Origin: Neocallimastix lanati (nom. inval.)
Lineage: Eukaryota > Neocallimastigomycota > Neocallimastigomycetes > Neocallimastigales > Neocallimastigaceae
Length of the DNA: 64,000 nt
Assembly (NCBI GenBank): GCA_016946835.1
Contig: JACVTC010000070.1
Span: forward strand, 402,001 to 466,000
Direction: 5' to 3'
Below are positions 20,148 through 32,639 of this stretch, piece by piece. Numbering within the stretch: position 1 is the stretch's first letter; each line of letters begins with the position of its first letter. The notes under the pieces are model-generated. The model was not told the origin of the DNA, made no database searches, and saw nothing but the letters and a program-made list of their open reading frames with translations. Both the position numbers and the translations under genes were made by a program.

Positions 20148-22689
20148 AAATTTCATATTTCAAATTATTATATTTAATAGAATATGTATTATTAAATATT
20201 AAAAAATTAATATTTAATATTTTTTAATAAAATTGTTCAGCTCTCACAATTAAAGTATTATTCCAGAATTAATTATATATTTAATACTATTATATTAAAA
20301 TGTTTTATATTTTAAATAAAAGTATTTTATTTATTATTTATATTACTGTTTTTTAATTTATTTTAAATTATATATTTTAAAAAAAATTATTATTTATTAC
20401 AATTTTTTTTTTGCTTTTAACTTTAAAATATATAAAAATCATTAGATAAAGACTTTTTATTATTTAGTACTTTTTATTATTTAATACAGTTAATTAATAT
20501 TTTGTCAATTAATTAATAATAAGGAATTATCTATTACTAAACATAACAATTTACTATTAAAGTTTTAATTAATTTTAAAAATAAAAAAAAAAAAAAAACT
20601 ACATTTAGTATTGTTAAGATTAGAAGAAAAATAATTAATATTGTTAATATTTTTCATTTTGCATAAAAATAAAAATGAAGACCCTTAAAAAAAAAATAAT
20701 AGAATAAAGATTATAGTAAAAGTAGGATCTCAAGAATACTATAAATAAATTAAATTTTCTATAGTATGGTGTTTATTCATAAAATTATTCTATTATCTTT
20801 TCGGTTAGGTATAATTGATGAAAATTCCTTTTAATGGATGTAGTGCATTCCATAAAGTGGCTTTATATGAAATACGGCGTACTTCAATAAATCGTTGACA
20901 TGAGGGTGGCTTAAGTTATTTTTGGTAAATAAATAATAAAACAATAAAATAATAATTAATAATATTTAATTAAATAATAATATTTAATGTTTATTATATT
21001 TATTATAAATAATATGTTTATAAAAAAATTTTTTTTGAGGTTTAAAATTAATTACCACATTTATATTTATTTCTATTTTTATTATTTATTTACAATTATT
21101 TAAAAAAGAAAAAAAAATGTGGTGAGTTAAATTATTAATTAAATTTTTATTTATAAACCATGTTACGAAATACAACACTCTATATATATTTTTTTAATAT
21201 AATAATAAATTTTTAAACATATTTAATTTTTTTTTTTCTTTAATATAATAATAAATTTTTAAACATATAAATATATATAATAGAAGTTTTGAATAGAGTA
21301 ATACAATTTTTTTTTTTTTAAAAATAAAAAAAAAAAAAAAAAAAAAAACATATAATAAAAGGGTATAAAATGAAAATTACAGCCCTTAACAAAAAATATA
21401 TACCAATTTATTATAAAAAATATCTAAAAACTATTTTTTAATTTTTTAATAAAAAAAATACTCTTCATTAAAAATCTTAGTTAAATGTTATAAATAACAC
21501 AGTTAATTTATTTTAAAAACTAAAATGATAATGCATAATAAAATATTATAAAAGAAATAAAAAGAAATAAAAAATTTTACATAATTTATAGCATTTTTAT
21601 TTATTATACAAAAACATAAATGGAAAATAAATAACATAAATAATATGTTTTGAATTTTTCTTAAAAAAAAAAAAATATAAATATAAATATAAAAAATACA
21701 AATTAAAAAATCATAAAAATATATTTATTTAATTTTAAGTAATATTAAAAACAAAAAAAAGTAATAAAAAATAATAAAATTAATAATAATAAAATTTTTG
21801 ATTATTTCTTTTTTTTTTTTTTATTTTAAATATTTAAAGAATCTTTAAATTTATTAAAGTATCATAAAAAAGAAATGTTATATTTACTCATAGTATATTA
21901 CACATTTATTATATAAATTTTAATATATTATTTTATTCAATGGAAATTAATTAATTAAATGGAAAAAAAGGGAAAAAAAATTTTTTTTTCTTATTCTTTC
22001 TATGCCACCTCCGTAATTAAAAAAAAAAAAAAAAAAAATTAATTAAAATATTTTAAATTTTAATTATAATAAAGGAAAAAATATATATATTTATATAATT
22101 ATATGTACTTATTTTACAGGTATTGATTTTTTTTTCTTTATTTAAAATTAGCAAATACTAAAAGAGTTCAATTAAAAAGAATTTTCTGATAATTATTTTT
22201 TTTAAAAAAAAAAAAAGCTAAAATTTTCATTTGAAAAACTTAAATGATAAAATTTCTGGTAAATAAATCGCTTTAATAATATTTTAATGTTAATATTACT
22301 ACTCTAATTGAATTCATACATTGAACTGTTCTTCAAAGGATATTTTGATATTTATATTTAATATATTAAAAATATATTAATAATAATTATATTATTTATA
22401 ATATAAGCAAAATATACTAAATTAATATTAATTTAATTTAATAGTGTTAAATAAATTAATAAATGTTTATTTGTTAATTTTCTTTTTAAATATCTAATTA
22501 ATAATAATTATATTATTAATTAAATATTACGTAAAAACTTAATATTCTAATTAATATACAAATTTCCTATTATAACATTTTGTATATATAAGTTAATTAA
22601 TCTATATTAAATAAAAATATGAATTTTGAATATATATATATATATATATTTATAATATAACTATACTTATTTGTCATTCAAGTTTGTAT
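19919..22689. other. AT-rich spacer with one unexplained mixed-composition island
   Basis: Mostly A/T runs: (AATA)n at 20115-20148, and a duplicated TTAATATAATAATAAATTTT block near 21195 and 21240. The island at about 20810-20935 is less AT-rich. On the minus strand it gives 30-odd codons without a stop in two frames (one ends YGMHYIH*, the other reads CQRFIEVRRISYKATLWNAL). It may be a gene relic, but nothing was recognised. Confidence 0.4.
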
Positions 22690-22931
22690 CTTTATGGTTA
22701 TCATTGGGACAAACACACATAAGGTTCTAGATCAACCTCACTTCTAACTCCTGAATTTATATGAGGCGATTTTCTTCTACCCAGGATGTTTTTCACAATA
22801 AATAAATTTGATGTTCGCTCACCGTGGTAATATTCCTATTACTCGATTATATAATTACTAGTGCGTAGAGCACTTAATCTGTGAAAGGATTAATGTAATT
22901 GTTCCTCTCTCCATGATAGTTTAAGAGATCA

Positions 22932-22963
<32 letters not shown>
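22690..22963 (+). ncRNA. Candidate structured transcript or SINE-like insertion with A-tail
   Basis: A 250-bp island of mixed composition ends in a ~30-base A-run (22934-22963). It has no useful frame but several consecutive small hairpins: AGGTT/AACCT around 22722-22738, GTAATA-TTCC-TATTAC near 22826, AGTGC-GTAGA-GCACT near 22860, TAATC/GATTA near 22880. GGTTCTAGATC resembles a pol III B box. It could be a retrotransposed small RNA or SINE. Short stems arise by chance, so this is a weak call. Confidence 0.25.
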
Positions 22964-22967
<4 letters not shown>

Positions 22968-23202
22968 CATCGTATAGGGAATGTCTTTTATATAGTGAGA
23001 GTTTGATACATTTAAAAGAGATATTTGACTAGAAGCGCTATTGTCCTCCACTCTCGTTAATCTCAGTCTATAAATATATATATACATTTTTTTTCCTAAA
23101 TTAAATGAGTTTTCTAAATTTTATAGTTTTTTTTTTTTTTTTTTTTTAGTCAAATGAAAATCATTTAAAAATTATCTATTTATATCCTTTTATTAAACCC
23201 CC

Positions 23203-23436
23203 TTTTAAATCCAAAAAGACACACGAAATATTAAATAGATATATTAGTATGTTTTATTATATGTTTTATTATATTTTCTATTAAAGAGAAAAATGTTCAA
23301 GAAAAGTGAATTGTTAATTATAATAATACAATTATTTATACACTTTAACATTTATATATATAAAACTATTGGTTAAATATTTAATTTATAACATAAACCA
23401 TTAATATACTATTTTAATAGTTTCTTACTTCTGACA
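23203..23436 (-). repeat. Copia 3' LTR
   Basis: Direct repeat of 27276-27509, differing visibly at one position (AAATAGATAT here, AAAGAGATAT there). Near-identity indicates a young insertion despite the internal deletion. Confidence 0.87.
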
Positions 23437-23445
23437 TTCCTCCTA
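23437..23445 (-). promoter_or_regulatory. Polypurine tract of the copia element
   Basis: On the minus strand TTAGGAGGAA lies immediately before the TGTCAG start of the 3' LTR, the usual place for plus-strand DNA priming. Confidence 0.6.
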
Positions 23446-23487
23446 AGTATAATATTAATAAATTTTATACTTTTCAATATATACTAT

Positions 23488-26172
23488 TTATACTTCTATA
23501 TCATTTATGTCATTAATGTTTGTTAGTATGGAATTTCTAAAGTTATCCATTTGACCATTACTCAAGTATTTAGTGAATCCATCAGCTAGGTTATATTGTG
23601 ACTTTATGTACTTTAATTTAATTTTATTATTTCTAATCAATTCTCTAATATAGTGAACTCTTATATCCATATGTTTAGTTTTTGGATTAATTGATTGATT
23701 TTTTGCGTTGAAAATCGCAGCTTTATTGTCTATATTAATCTCAATACTTTTCATATTTAAACCAAATTCATTTAGTAAATTTAGATACCAGATACAGTGT
23801 TTGCTACATTCGCTAAGACTGTAGTATTCGGACTCAGCTGTAGAAGTAGAAACACAATGCTGGAGTTTTGAATACCAACTAGTCGGAGTATTTCCTATAG
23901 TTATTAGAAAACCTGTAGTGGATCTTCTTGTTTCCAAATCACCTGCATAATCGGCGTCAACGAAAGCTTTTATTCCTTGCTCTTTCGTAAAATTTAAACC
24001 ATATTTTATTGTTCCTTTAAGGTATCTGAGTATTTTCAATACATTTTCCCAGTCTTCAAGATTAGGGTCCTTTGATCTTCTTGCAGCTTTTCCAACAGAG
24101 TATATGATATCTGGTCTTGTAGATATAGCTAAGTATAGTAGGTTCCCTATAGCACTTCTATACTTGGTTTTATCGATCTTGTTCTTTCTTAGTTCTTCAT
24201 CTAGTATTGGTTTTGTATTCCTTGATGGCACAGAATTCTTCATTCCGAATTTTTCTAAGATTTCTTCTATACACCTAAATTGATTTAAAAAGTAACCATT
24301 TTTATGTTTAATAAATTTTATTCCAATTATGAAATTAACTTTACCTATGTCTTTTATTTTAAATTTTTCTTTGATTAAGTTTTTCGTATTTTTAATTTCT
24401 TCTCTTTTCCCAGCTAATAATATATCATCTACATATACGGCCAATATGCTTGATATATTATTATACTTGTTTTCCTTTAAGTAAAGACAAGGCTCACTGA
24501 TGATTCTTCTGTATCCTATTTTCTTGATATATTTGTCTAGTTCGTCATTCCATTGTTTGCCGCTTTGTTTCAATCCATAAATAGCTTTTCTTAATTTCCA
24601 ATATTTTTTATTGTAGTCCTCATGTCCCTTTGGTGGTTTCATGTAAATTTCTTCTTTTAATGGTGCGTTGAGATATGCTGCGTTAATATCTATATGATGT
24701 ATTTGGAAATTATTTTGAACAGCTAATGCAGTGAAAATTCTAATTGAATCTGATTTTAATGTAGGAGAGAAAGTTTCATGGAAATCAATTCCTTCTTGTT
24801 GAGTATATCCCTTAGCTACTAATCTTGATTTTCTTTTGATAATTTCACCTGCTGAATTTCTTTTAAATTTGAATATCCACCTAGAAGCAGTAATATTAGC
24901 ACCTTCAGGGATTTTCTCGACTGATTCAAATACATGTAATGATTCCATATTTTGTAATTCTTCTTTAATTGACTCCAACCATTCAGTTTTATCGAGTAAG
25001 TTTTTTATATCATCATAATTAAATGGTTCTCTTAATTTTTCATTGTATTTTTTCTTTTTATTATCTTTCTTATCTATATTAATGTTATCTGTTTTCCTTT
25101 TATTATCAATGCTGTTTTTTGTGTTATTTCTTTTGGTTTTTACATTTTTAATTACATTGTTAATATCGATATGATCATGAGATGTTGAAATGGGAGTGAT
25201 GTTTTTATCATTAGTATTGCTGTCGTTAATATTATTGTTGTTGATATTATTATTATTATTGATATTATTATTATTATTGATATTATTATTGTTATTGTTA
25301 TTGTTATTGTTATTGTTATTATTATTATAATTATTATTGTTGTTGTTATTGTTGTTATTGTTGTTATTGTTGTTATTGTTGTTATTGTTGTTATTGTTGT
25401 TATTATTATAATCATTATTGTTATTGTTGTTGTTATTAATATTATTATCGTTATTATTATTTTTGTTATTATTGTTAATTTTATTTTTATTATTATTTAT
25501 TTTTGGATTTTTATAGTTATTTTTTGTATTTGATTTATGTATATGTGTTGTGTTTGGTAGATCAGTGTTATTATGATAATTATTTGAAATGATGTTTGGA
25601 CTGTAGCTATTGTTATCAAAGTAATTATTATTCCTCCTAATTTCATGATTTGGAATAAAATTTGATATATTTTGATTGCAGTGAGTGCAGTAGGAGTTGC
25701 CTGGGTTTGATTCGAAAAATTCTACGTTTCTTGAAAGAACAATTTTGTTATTTGTAATATCAAGAATTTTGTAACCTGTGGGATTATTTGAATAGCCAAG
25801 GAAGATACCTGGTGAAGCATTGTTATCAAATTTTGATCTGAAATTTTTAGGAATAAAGAAAAAAACTTTGCATCCAAAAACCCTAATATTAGAGTAGTCT
25901 ATTTTAGTTTTATTTAAAATTTCATATGGTATTTTATTAAAGATTCCTTTGTGAGGAAGGCGGTTTCTAACATAATTTGCGGTATCAACAGCATCTTCCC
26001 AAAATTGGTGACTTAGTTTGGCGTCATTGAGAAGTGTTTTAGCCGCATTGATTAAGGTTCCGTTGAAACGTTCCGCTTTTCCGTTTTGTTGGGGGTTATA
26101 TGGTATAGTTAGTTGATGTTGAATACCATACTGAAAGCAGAATTCTTTAAATTTTATATTGACAAATTCAGT
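23488..26172 (-). pseudogene. Copia pol: integrase C-terminal half, polyasparagine linker, RT, RNase H
   Basis: The frame is open for 894 codons plus stop but begins immediately after a TAA, in the middle of integrase. It opens with TEFVNIKFKEF, the NGTEF region of the catalytic core, then YNPQQNGKAERFNGTL with the catalytic Glu, and the C-terminal RVFGCKVFFFIPKN and SPGIFLGYS. A linker rich in asparagine follows (25190-25470). The RT (RVT_2) domain shows ASRWIFKFKRN, RLVAKGYTQQEGIDFHETFS, DINAAYLNAPL and the active site YVDDILLAG near 24430. RNase H is marked by FVDADYAGD, TAESEYYSLSE and DNKAA. RT and RNase H look catalytically complete; the missing front makes the element non-autonomous. 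Confidence 0.87.
25190..25470 (-). repeat. (AAY)n tract encoding polyasparagine
   Basis: Imperfect AAT/AAC repeats code for long Asn runs broken by Ile, Tyr and Asp, lying between integrase and RT. The poly-Ile/Thr frame in another register over the same bases is an artefact. Confidence 0.85.
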
Positions 26173-26339
26173 TTAGAAAAAGAAAAAATATTAAAAACAA
26201 TAATCAAAGAAGACAATTTCATGAAAAGAGAAATTACGCTAACTTTATGCAAAAGGATAATTATAATTCAGTATATTCAGATTCTTTCACTAAAGACTAC
26301 AATGATAATGAAACTATAAGCAGGAGGAATGATAATTAA
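26163..26339 (+). pseudogene. Possible inverted gag-tail fragment inside the copia element
   Basis: Opposite to pol, 58 open codons end in a stop. They encode a basic, Asn/Lys/Arg/Tyr-rich peptide (includes NNNQRRQFHEKRNYANFMQK), the composition expected of a gag C-terminus. Its edge coincides with the point where integrase is cut off, suggesting an inversion or template switch rather than a simple deletion. No zinc knuckle is present, so the identity is a guess. Confidence 0.25.
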
Positions 26340-26499
26340 TATTGACTTTTGATTGGTTTCTATAAGTAGAATCTAATTTCATTGAAGTGTTGAAGTAGTT
26401 TAATATAATTTATTACGTACTTAAAAGATTGGTTTTATTGTTATATTGATTTAATGATATATATTAAATTAAATTAAATATTATCACCTGTTTGATCAT

Positions 26500-26870
26500 T
26501 ATTTTCAACATTTTATTAAAGTTGACTATAAAATGAATATTATTATTTATATATTATATTTTCAACTTTTTATTTCAGTTGACCATTATCAAATTAATTT
26601 AGTTTACTTTTGTATTATGTTTTCAACTTAATATTCATTTTTCAATTTTATCAAATTTTAATTCAATTATTTTCAACTTATTTCTTAGTTGACTATTATT
26701 AAATTAATGTTAGTTGACTATTGCGTTGATTTTTCAACTTAACATTCATTCTCTTAATTTATCAAATTTTATTACAGTTATTTTCAACTTTAATAATTTG
26801 GTTAGATGACTATTATACATCATTTTCATCTTAACCTATGTTGACTATTACTAAAAACATTTAATTATTT
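26500..26870. repeat. Degenerate array of TTTTCAACTT / GTTGACTATTA
   Basis: The motifs TTTTCAACTT and (A)GTTGACTATTA alternate at 50-80 bp spacing at least five times between integrase and the 5' LTR. They share GTTGA/TCAAC and are partly complementary. Their origin is unknown; they occupy the place of the missing gag-protease. Confidence 0.45.
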
Positions 26871-27148
26871 TTTTATTTTCAAAATATCTTTTAAGTGCCT
26901 TTTTTTATTTCTATTTTATATTATTTTGTTTCAATTTTATGAATTTATTTTTTTTTTAAATTGGTACTCAATATTTTATTAATGTTTTAAAACGTGCTTT
27001 TTCTTTTATTTTGTTTTATTTGTATTATAATTTAATTTTTTATATGTGTGTTTAATTTTTAGTAATTATAATGTGTTATTTTTTTTTTTTTTTATATTTG
27101 GTATTTAATAAATGTTAATGAAAATCGAAAAATTATGTTAGTAATAAT

Positions 27149-27185
<37 letters not shown>

Positions 27186-27275
27186 CCTTATATATTTAAT
27201 TAATATTTGTATAATGATTAAATTTTAATACTTAGCTTTGTATTTTACTCAACTGGTGAGTTGAGACTCTTAATC

Positions 27276-27509
27276 TTTTAAATCCAAAAAGACACACGAA
27301 ATATTAAAGAGATATATTAGTATGTTTTATTATATGTTTTATTATATTTTCTATTAAAGAGAAAAATGTTCAAGAAAAGTGAATTGTTAATTATAATAAT
27401 ACAATTATTTATACACTTTAACATTTATATATATAAAACTATTGGTTAAATATTTAATTTATAACATAAACCATTAATATACTATTTTAATAGTTTCTTA
27501 CTTCTGACA
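27276..27509 (-). repeat. Copia 5' LTR
   Basis: Partner of 23203-23436. The element's promoter and poly(A) signal should lie inside; no convincing TATA box can be separated from the AT background. The sequence just inside (minus strand AAGAGTCTCAACTCACC) is the expected primer-binding region but lacks the usual TGG start. Confidence 0.85.
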
Positions 27510-29906
27510 CCCCCTAAATGCTTTTACCATATTGTTAGGGTTAGAATTAATGATTATACAATAAATATATAATTTAACAGAGTTAAATTAGAACTTTTTT
27601 TTTTTTTAACTCATATTTTAGTTAATATACTTCAAAAAGATCACTTTAATCATTATTATATAAATTAATTGATATATATATATCCTTTTTGTATTAATAT
27701 TAAATCATTATATATTTTATTTTTTCCTATTATTCATTTTATTATTATTATTATTATTATCATAATATTTTAACTACTATTTTTCTTCTTTACAATACAA
27801 AATCAAATTTTTTTAATGAAAATATTATATTAATTGTATTAATATATGCTAATAAATATTCTTAGTAATTGCAAATAAATTACATCATAATTTGAGTATT
27901 TTTTTTTTTTTTTAAAAAAAAAAAAAGAAAGAAAGGTTTATATAAAATTATATTATTTAGAAATCTTAATATATTAAATGAAATATTAAATAGAATCTTT
28001 TTTGGGTATATATGAAATTATATTTTTAATTCCTATTCTCTATTAATATATTTCATTAATTTTTCCACTTTTTTTATTGAATTCTATACTATTTAGATAT
28101 TCACTCGTCTTAAGTTTTTCTGAACTTTATAAAAAATTTTTCTAAATAGTATTATAGTTCTTTTTTCCTTTGAGGAATTATAATCATTTTGATTTGATTT
28201 TATTTATCTCATTATTTATTTTTGGCATTATATATTTATTAAAAATGTTTTGAACTTCTTCATTTTTGAGATAACCAGCATTTTTAATTCCACATAAAAA
28301 AGATAATAATTCATAAACGTATTCATAAAAGTCATCTATTAATTTGGAAAGTACTTGTATATCCCCTTTTATTGTTTTCTTTAATAAGTAAAATTTTATA
28401 TTTATTAATTATTCAATTTTAGAAGAAATATTTGGTATTTTGTTTTTTAATTTGAAGGTAATTTAATATATCTATCTAAAATTTTATTAAATAATTAAAG
28501 CGATACAATAATCAATGATAATTATATAATTATTTTTTTATTAAAAAGTTATTAAGTTGAATAATCCTATTATACCAAATGAAAAAGATAAAGTTTTAAA
28601 TAATTTATTTATTATTCATTATTCAACATTATAATTATTAGAATATTTATTAATCATGATTAAATATGTTATATTTAAGAATATATATTTCATTTTTTAA
28701 TATTTATGAATATTCTCAATGATATTGTCAAATAAGGTGATCTCTATTTATTTTTAAATCACCAATAATTACTTTACAATATGGCACTTCAAAATAACAA
28801 TATTCACACAATCATACATATAAATTATTTCTTGGTATCATACTACGCATGACAAAAGAATAATTAATAAAATATTTAATTATAGGTAGTACTTGAATTA
28901 TTAATTAAAATTAGTCGCAACTTTAAAATTAAAAATCTTCCTTACATCATTCTTATATGAAGAGTTATAGCGATTCTAAGTACATTTTCTGAAAGTACTC
29001 TAAATAAGCTATATAATAGTATTAAAATCATTCTTATAACTTGAATATTAAAGGAGTAATGATCATTTGAAAATGAGCACTGATTTTCTATTAAATAATA
29101 GATTCAATGAATTAATAATTTTTATGACTCAAAACTAAATAATTGATTTTATATTAATAACAATTATTATTCCGGAATAATCTTAAATACTCTAATTAAA
29201 TTCTTATTAGAAGAAATATTATTTTTTATTATTATAATTACTAACAATTATATTTTTATAATAGTTTTTATATTTTAGAATATCATAAATTAGTCTTTTG
29301 ATAGTCTTAAGATATTCTTCTAAAACAAAACAATATTAAAATAATTCTTACAAATAATAATAATTTTAATATAAATATTTATATCATTAGTTTTAGTTAC
29401 AACAAATATTATTATTAGTTTAGTGTTACTTTTTATATAATAGTTAATATTAGGATATATAATTTTATTTAGAAATCTTCAATTAAATAACAGTAATTTA
29501 ATAGTCAATAATTTAAATATTTTGAAAGATTATTAACTAGTAATTATTATATTAAACTATAAATTAACATACAAGTAATTATTAAATCATTATAATGTTT
29601 AAAAAATTAATAAATAAAAATTTATATTTTAATAAAATTAATTAAATGTTTTCTTAAAAAATAAATATTAATTATTCTTATAAAACTGTTTCGTATATAT
29701 TTATAAATAATTATCATTAGTTTGATTAGATTTTAATATTAAATAAAATTAAAAAATCATTTAAATTTTCATCTAAACTTTAGATTAAAGATTATAATTA
29801 TACATGTTGGGTTTACTTTGTAATCTTAACTGGAAATTTTATATTTTTATATCGAATAACAACTAGCTAAAAAACCAAACATCCAAGAAACATGTCAGAT
29901 ATTGAC
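27510..29906. other. AT-rich spacer with coding relics
   Basis: Mainly A/T sequence. Two islands differ: 28184-28408 (annotated separately) and about 28745-28860, where the minus strand reads LCEYCYFEVPYCKVIIGDLK between stops. Both may come from one decayed gene. No mobile-element signature was seen. Confidence 0.35.
28184..28408 (-). pseudogene. Unidentified coding relic, 74 codons
   Basis: Open between stops with no early Met: includes KGDIQVLSKLIDDFYEYVYE, LLSFLCGIKNAGYLKNEE and NKYIMPKINNEI. The composition is protein-like (mixed charge, Cys, Gly, Pro), unlike the Phe/Ile/Leu frames of low-complexity DNA nearby. Not recognised. Confidence 0.3.
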
Positions 29907-32060
29907 TGTTTTTCCATTTCAATTGAGGGTTGATGGAAAAGGAATAGCCTAAATCAGGTGTACTAATTACCGTTTTCTGTGATTCATATGATAATTGATG
30001 GTTATCCTTTCTAAAGTGGTTTCTAGTACGAAAAGAGAAGAAAATATGTAATATTGGAAGACTATAGAAAGTGAACCTATGAACCTGATAATTTATATTG
30101 TTTTAAACTGGATATGTAGTAACACTGGAGTTGTATAAGTAATAATATTATGTAGATTCTATATATTATCATTGTTATGAATCTATTATATTTTTTACTT
30201 TAGCATTATTTTGTATATGTATTTTTCTATAGCATTATTTAAACAATCATATATCTATTGTAAAATGGGAAATAGGGGTGATTGATTTACTCCAAGGCTT
30301 GTGTTTAAGACTTTATTTAATGGATGTGAATCTTTTTATTGTCTCTCAGTACTAATACTTTATTTTACCTTTTCATTTTGGTTTATATCTGATTACTTTA
30401 CAGAATATTATTATATTAATCAAAATTTTTAATTGAATAGAATATCAAAAACTCAAACTATAACAATATAAAAAAAAAAAAAAAAAAAAGTAGATTATTC
30501 ATTATAATAATGACAATTTATCACTTTGATAATAGATATTAGAAGTAAGTGCTAAAAATTTACTGAAAACTTATACTTATCTTCCAAGGCTTGTGTAAAG
30601 GTTGATGGATAATTATCGTAATCATTTAGTATTAAGAAAGGTGCTCGTCAAGGTTGTCCCCTTTCATTAATTTTGTTTAACTTGTTCATTAATGACATTT
30701 TTAATAAATGCAATAAATATGGAATCTCTACTGGTAATAAACGCTGTTGTTAAGGTCTTTTTGCAGAAGACATTGTGTTATATGCTTCAACAAGATCTCA
30801 ACTTAAAAGTTGTTAAAATTATCTAGTAAATGGATTAGAAATAATGAAATGTAATTTGGTATCAATAAATGTGACAGTTTAGTAGTACGAGGGGAAGTTT
30901 CAAGATTTCTTAATAATAATAACCCTACCTTTTGTCAAGAGTTACCTAAAACGAATTACTATACCTACTTAGGTGTACCTTTTTCAAATGATTTAGAATT
31001 GAAACTAATCATACAGAGAATGGATAATAAATAATTAGAGAGGCACTTTATTCCATAAAAGGATTTCTTAAGAAACCTCATATTCCTATCCCTTATAATA
31101 AGTGAATGTTATTTTCAGCTATAGTAATTGGGCAAGTTTCATATTATGCACCTCTACTTGGATCAAACAAAGAAAGAACAAGAAGTACACAAACACTAGT
31201 TAATACAGAATTATACTGACTGGAAAGATTTTCCTAATGGGAATAGCTGCAAAAATGATTGAAAATGACTGTCCTGAAAGGTGCTCCTGTTGTTATGGAA
31301 AACATAGTAATCTTCGATTGGAACATTGGTTTTCTAAATACTATCTTTTCTGTGAATTCCGAATGAAATATTCTAAGAATATTGAAACTCATTATGAAAA
31401 TTTTTTTTATAATAACCAAATATTATTAAATATCAAATAGTAATGTAAACACTGTTATCTCAGATATAAAAAATATAGAAATAAGTATAAATTCTGGTAA
31501 TAGTAATGAATTATATAATGTTAATGATTATAACAATAGAAATAATATTATTAGTAATAGTTGAATTAGTGATAGTGAAAATAATAGTATCGTAGTGAAT
31601 AGTTCAATTGGTGAAAATCGTGTTACTTTAAGTAATTTTCTGAACAATGAGTGTATAAATATATATGTGATGTGGTACGGATTATATATAATTTCCTTCT
31701 TTGTGGAAGAGATGCAGACATTAATAGATTTAAATTATAAAAAGGAATGGGATGTTTTTGTTTAAGAACCAAATTATTTCTGGTGATTATTCTAAAATGC
31801 CATTTTTGGTATGATAGGCAGCTCTCTTTACAGAAATTATGGCTAGGGCTAGTATTCGACAAAGGGTTGCTATTCCAATGGTATAAGCGCAAATTAACCA
31901 GGAGCGTCAACGTTGAAAATGCAGTAAGACGGGATAGCAGGGCCAATATTTCTGAAGGAAAAGACACTAATTTTTTTCAGATAGTCAATTCAAACCCTAA
32001 TCCGGAATAAAAATTTCCTTTTAGCAGAAATCTTAAATTCTTGGAGGTGAGGTTCGTCGC
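29907..32060 (+). mobile_element. Decayed LINE (second family) with 5' region
   Basis: 29907-30440 is the same 5' region as at 10072; an A-run follows at 30469-30489. From about 30600 to 31990, pieces of a LINE polyprotein appear in changing frames. The 3' end contains GAAATCTTAAATTCTTGGAGGTGAGG-like sequence, which recurs inverted at 48530-48605. Confidence 0.75.
30600..31990 (+). pseudogene. LINE polyprotein relic with many stops and frameshifts
   Basis: Fragments in order: GARQGCPLSLILFNLFINDIF, then a stop, then GLFAEDIVLYAST, where the RT active site FADD has become FAED; YTYLGVPF; YYAPLLGSNKERTRSTQTL; the C-terminal finger ENDCPERCSCCYGK...LEHWF (31250-31345); and the tail SVNVENAVRRDSRANISEGK (31900-31955). 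A substituted catalytic Asp and several stops show this copy has been dead for long. The tail matches the fragment at 15005-15325. Confidence 0.75.
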
Positions 32061-32444
32061 ATATGAACATTTTTTTTGAATATATTTATACACTTTATTT
32101 TGAATATTTCCCTTTTATTTCATATTACTCTTCAAAATTTTATTATGTTCCTATTGGACAGATAATATTAATTTATTTGTTAATTTTTTTTTTTTTTGTT
32201 TTTTTTTTTTTATAAAAGAGTATTCATATAATTAATAAATGAATAAATAAATATAATTAAAACTCGTAATAATTGCAGTTGTAAAATAAAAAAAAATTAT
32301 GAATACATATTTGATTTATTAATAATTATATAATCAAGTTTATTTCAATTAATTCTTAAATTATTTGTTTAAAATTTTCATAGATAATAGGAATCCTTTG
32401 TTTCGAATATAGAGAAGCGATTTTCTTATTTAAATTTGTTCCTA

Positions 32445-32562
<118 letters not shown>

Positions 32563-32639
32563 TTTAAACAAATCTAAATTATTTTTAATATAATAAATAG
32601 TAATACTTATGAGTACCTCGTCATTTTGGATGCTCATTC

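Larger units (their letters stand above)
23203..27509 (-). mobile_element. Ty1/copia LTR retrotransposon, internally deleted
   Basis: Two 234-bp LTRs bound it (23203-23436 and 27276-27509), starting TGTCAGAAGTAAGAAACTAT on the minus strand. A CCCCC direct repeat flanks both sides (23198-23202 and 27510-27514), consistent with a 5-bp TSD. A purine tract precedes the 3' LTR. The internal region keeps part of integrase, RT and RNase H (26172-23488) but has no gag, protease or N-terminal integrase. The order integrase before RT defines copia rather than gypsy. At 4.3 kb it is shorter than the usual ~5 kb. Confidence 0.88.

Noticed and set aside
22964-23062. Possible tRNA (GCTCATCGTATAGGG with GTTTGATAC)
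   Set aside because: No cloverleaf, acceptor pairing or anticodon stem could be found.
25152-25415. 87-codon frame of Ile/Thr repeats
   Set aside because: A shifted reading of the polyasparagine microsatellite in copia pol.
31623-31967. 114-codon minus-strand frame
   Set aside because: Lies opposite the LINE tail whose plus-strand phrases match 15005-15325; the plus strand is the coding one.
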